The position numbers and the translations under genes are program-made. Below the pieces are notes generated by a model. The model made no database searches, had not been told where the DNA came from, and saw only the letters and a list, made by a program, of their open reading frames with translations. From positions 1-40,909 of the forward strand of contig NZ_FQZG01000033.1 in the NCBI RefSeq assembly GCF_900141915.1: 40,909 nt of DNA, read 5' to 3'. The first letter of the stretch is position 1. Every line of letters starts with the position of its first letter. Source of the stretch: Tessaracoccus bendigoensis DSM 12906. Lineage in GTDB: Bacteria; Actinomycetota; Actinomycetes; Propionibacteriales; Propionibacteriaceae. Positions 40,714-40,909 of this stretch are shown here, piece by piece.

Positions 40714-40909
40714 ATGGGTTCTCCGATTCAGCTTGAGGGTTGTTCTGCTGGCCCTCCGGCGGGTGGTTGGCATGCGAGGATCTGGCCGCGTCGGCCTGCC
40801 GGTCCTCTTGCAGCCGTGATGGTGGATCTGATCGATTGGCTTGTCGAGCAGGGTTACGCCTCGACCACGCAGCGTAACCATGTCCGCGCGGCGGCACGGC
40901 TCGGCTCGT
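40714..40909 (+). CDS. Tyrosine recombinase/integrase, N-terminal part (runs off the window)
   Basis: The 65 visible residues end with VDLIDWLVEQGYASTTQRNH, then VRAAARLGS, the helical SAM-like (core-binding) domain typical of tyrosine recombinases of RIT-type elements. GGGAGGGG precedes the ATG at 40714. The catalytic domain lies outside the window, so activity cannot be judged. It is transcribed away from the TTATGCCGAC repeats. Confidence 0.7.
   Translation, partial: MGSPIQLEGCSAGPPAGGWHARIWPRRPAGPLAAVMVDLIDWLVEQGYASTTQRNHVRAAARLGS

Overview
The window is high-GC DNA from an actinobacterium. The evidence is a WhiB regulator, a GTP-type PEP carboxykinase, a PonA2-type PASTA penicillin-binding protein, an actinobacterial 'helicase/secretion neighborhood' Tad cluster, many GTG/TTG starts, and many starts that look leaderless. 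Gene order from CpaE/TadA through RidA, Nth, TlpA-like thioredoxin, CoA-type Nudix, WhiB, PonA2 and metallophosphoesterase resembles the Mycobacterium tuberculosis Rv3654c-Rv3683 region. A member of the Propionibacteriales is my guess; the sequence does not prove it.

Layout. 1-327 is non-coding and repeat-rich. 328-3940 is a sugar module: a GH30 glycosidase and an MFS transporter broken by a one-base frameshift, divergent from a TetR regulator, with a near-consensus promoter and an operator-like dyad between them. 3983-10982 (minus strand) is a pilus/secretion locus: CpaE-like, TadA, TadB, TadC, a DEAH helicase, Flp-type pilin, and two TadE-like proteins. 11087-18838 holds a methyltransferase-like protein, a holin-like membrane protein, DUF4177, RidA, Nth, TlpA-like, Nudix, WhiB, PonA2 and a phosphoesterase, ending at tRNA-Pro(CGG) and a strong terminator. 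19177-22515 carries two tandem paralogous lipoproteins divergent from pckG.

22516-24312 is repeat-rich around an oxidoreductase. It holds a 19-bp tandem repeat, two hairpin elements, a 28-bp-arm dyad, and an array of nine 12-bp boxes spaced 19-20 bp apart and arranged head-to-head. That array is the most unusual structure in the window. 24313-31767 holds a hypothetical protein, a P-type cation ATPase with a divergent MarR regulator, an ABC-2 exporter (ATPase and two permeases) and an APH-like kinase. 31776-35137 is the conserved recR-ybaB-dnaX-SRP RNA block. 35381-36538 is an L,D-transpeptidase.

36643-40909 begins with tRNA-Ser(GGA), followed by what looks like an eroded integrated element: an integrase C-terminal remnant, an excisionase, and a three-gene operon ending in an ArdC/ImmA-IrrE-type antirestriction protein. 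Beyond a gene-poor stretch is a decayed membrane-protein pseudogene cut by an IS3-family end. That IS is itself cut by a second element with TTATGCCGAC repeats and the start of a tyrosine recombinase, which runs off the right edge.
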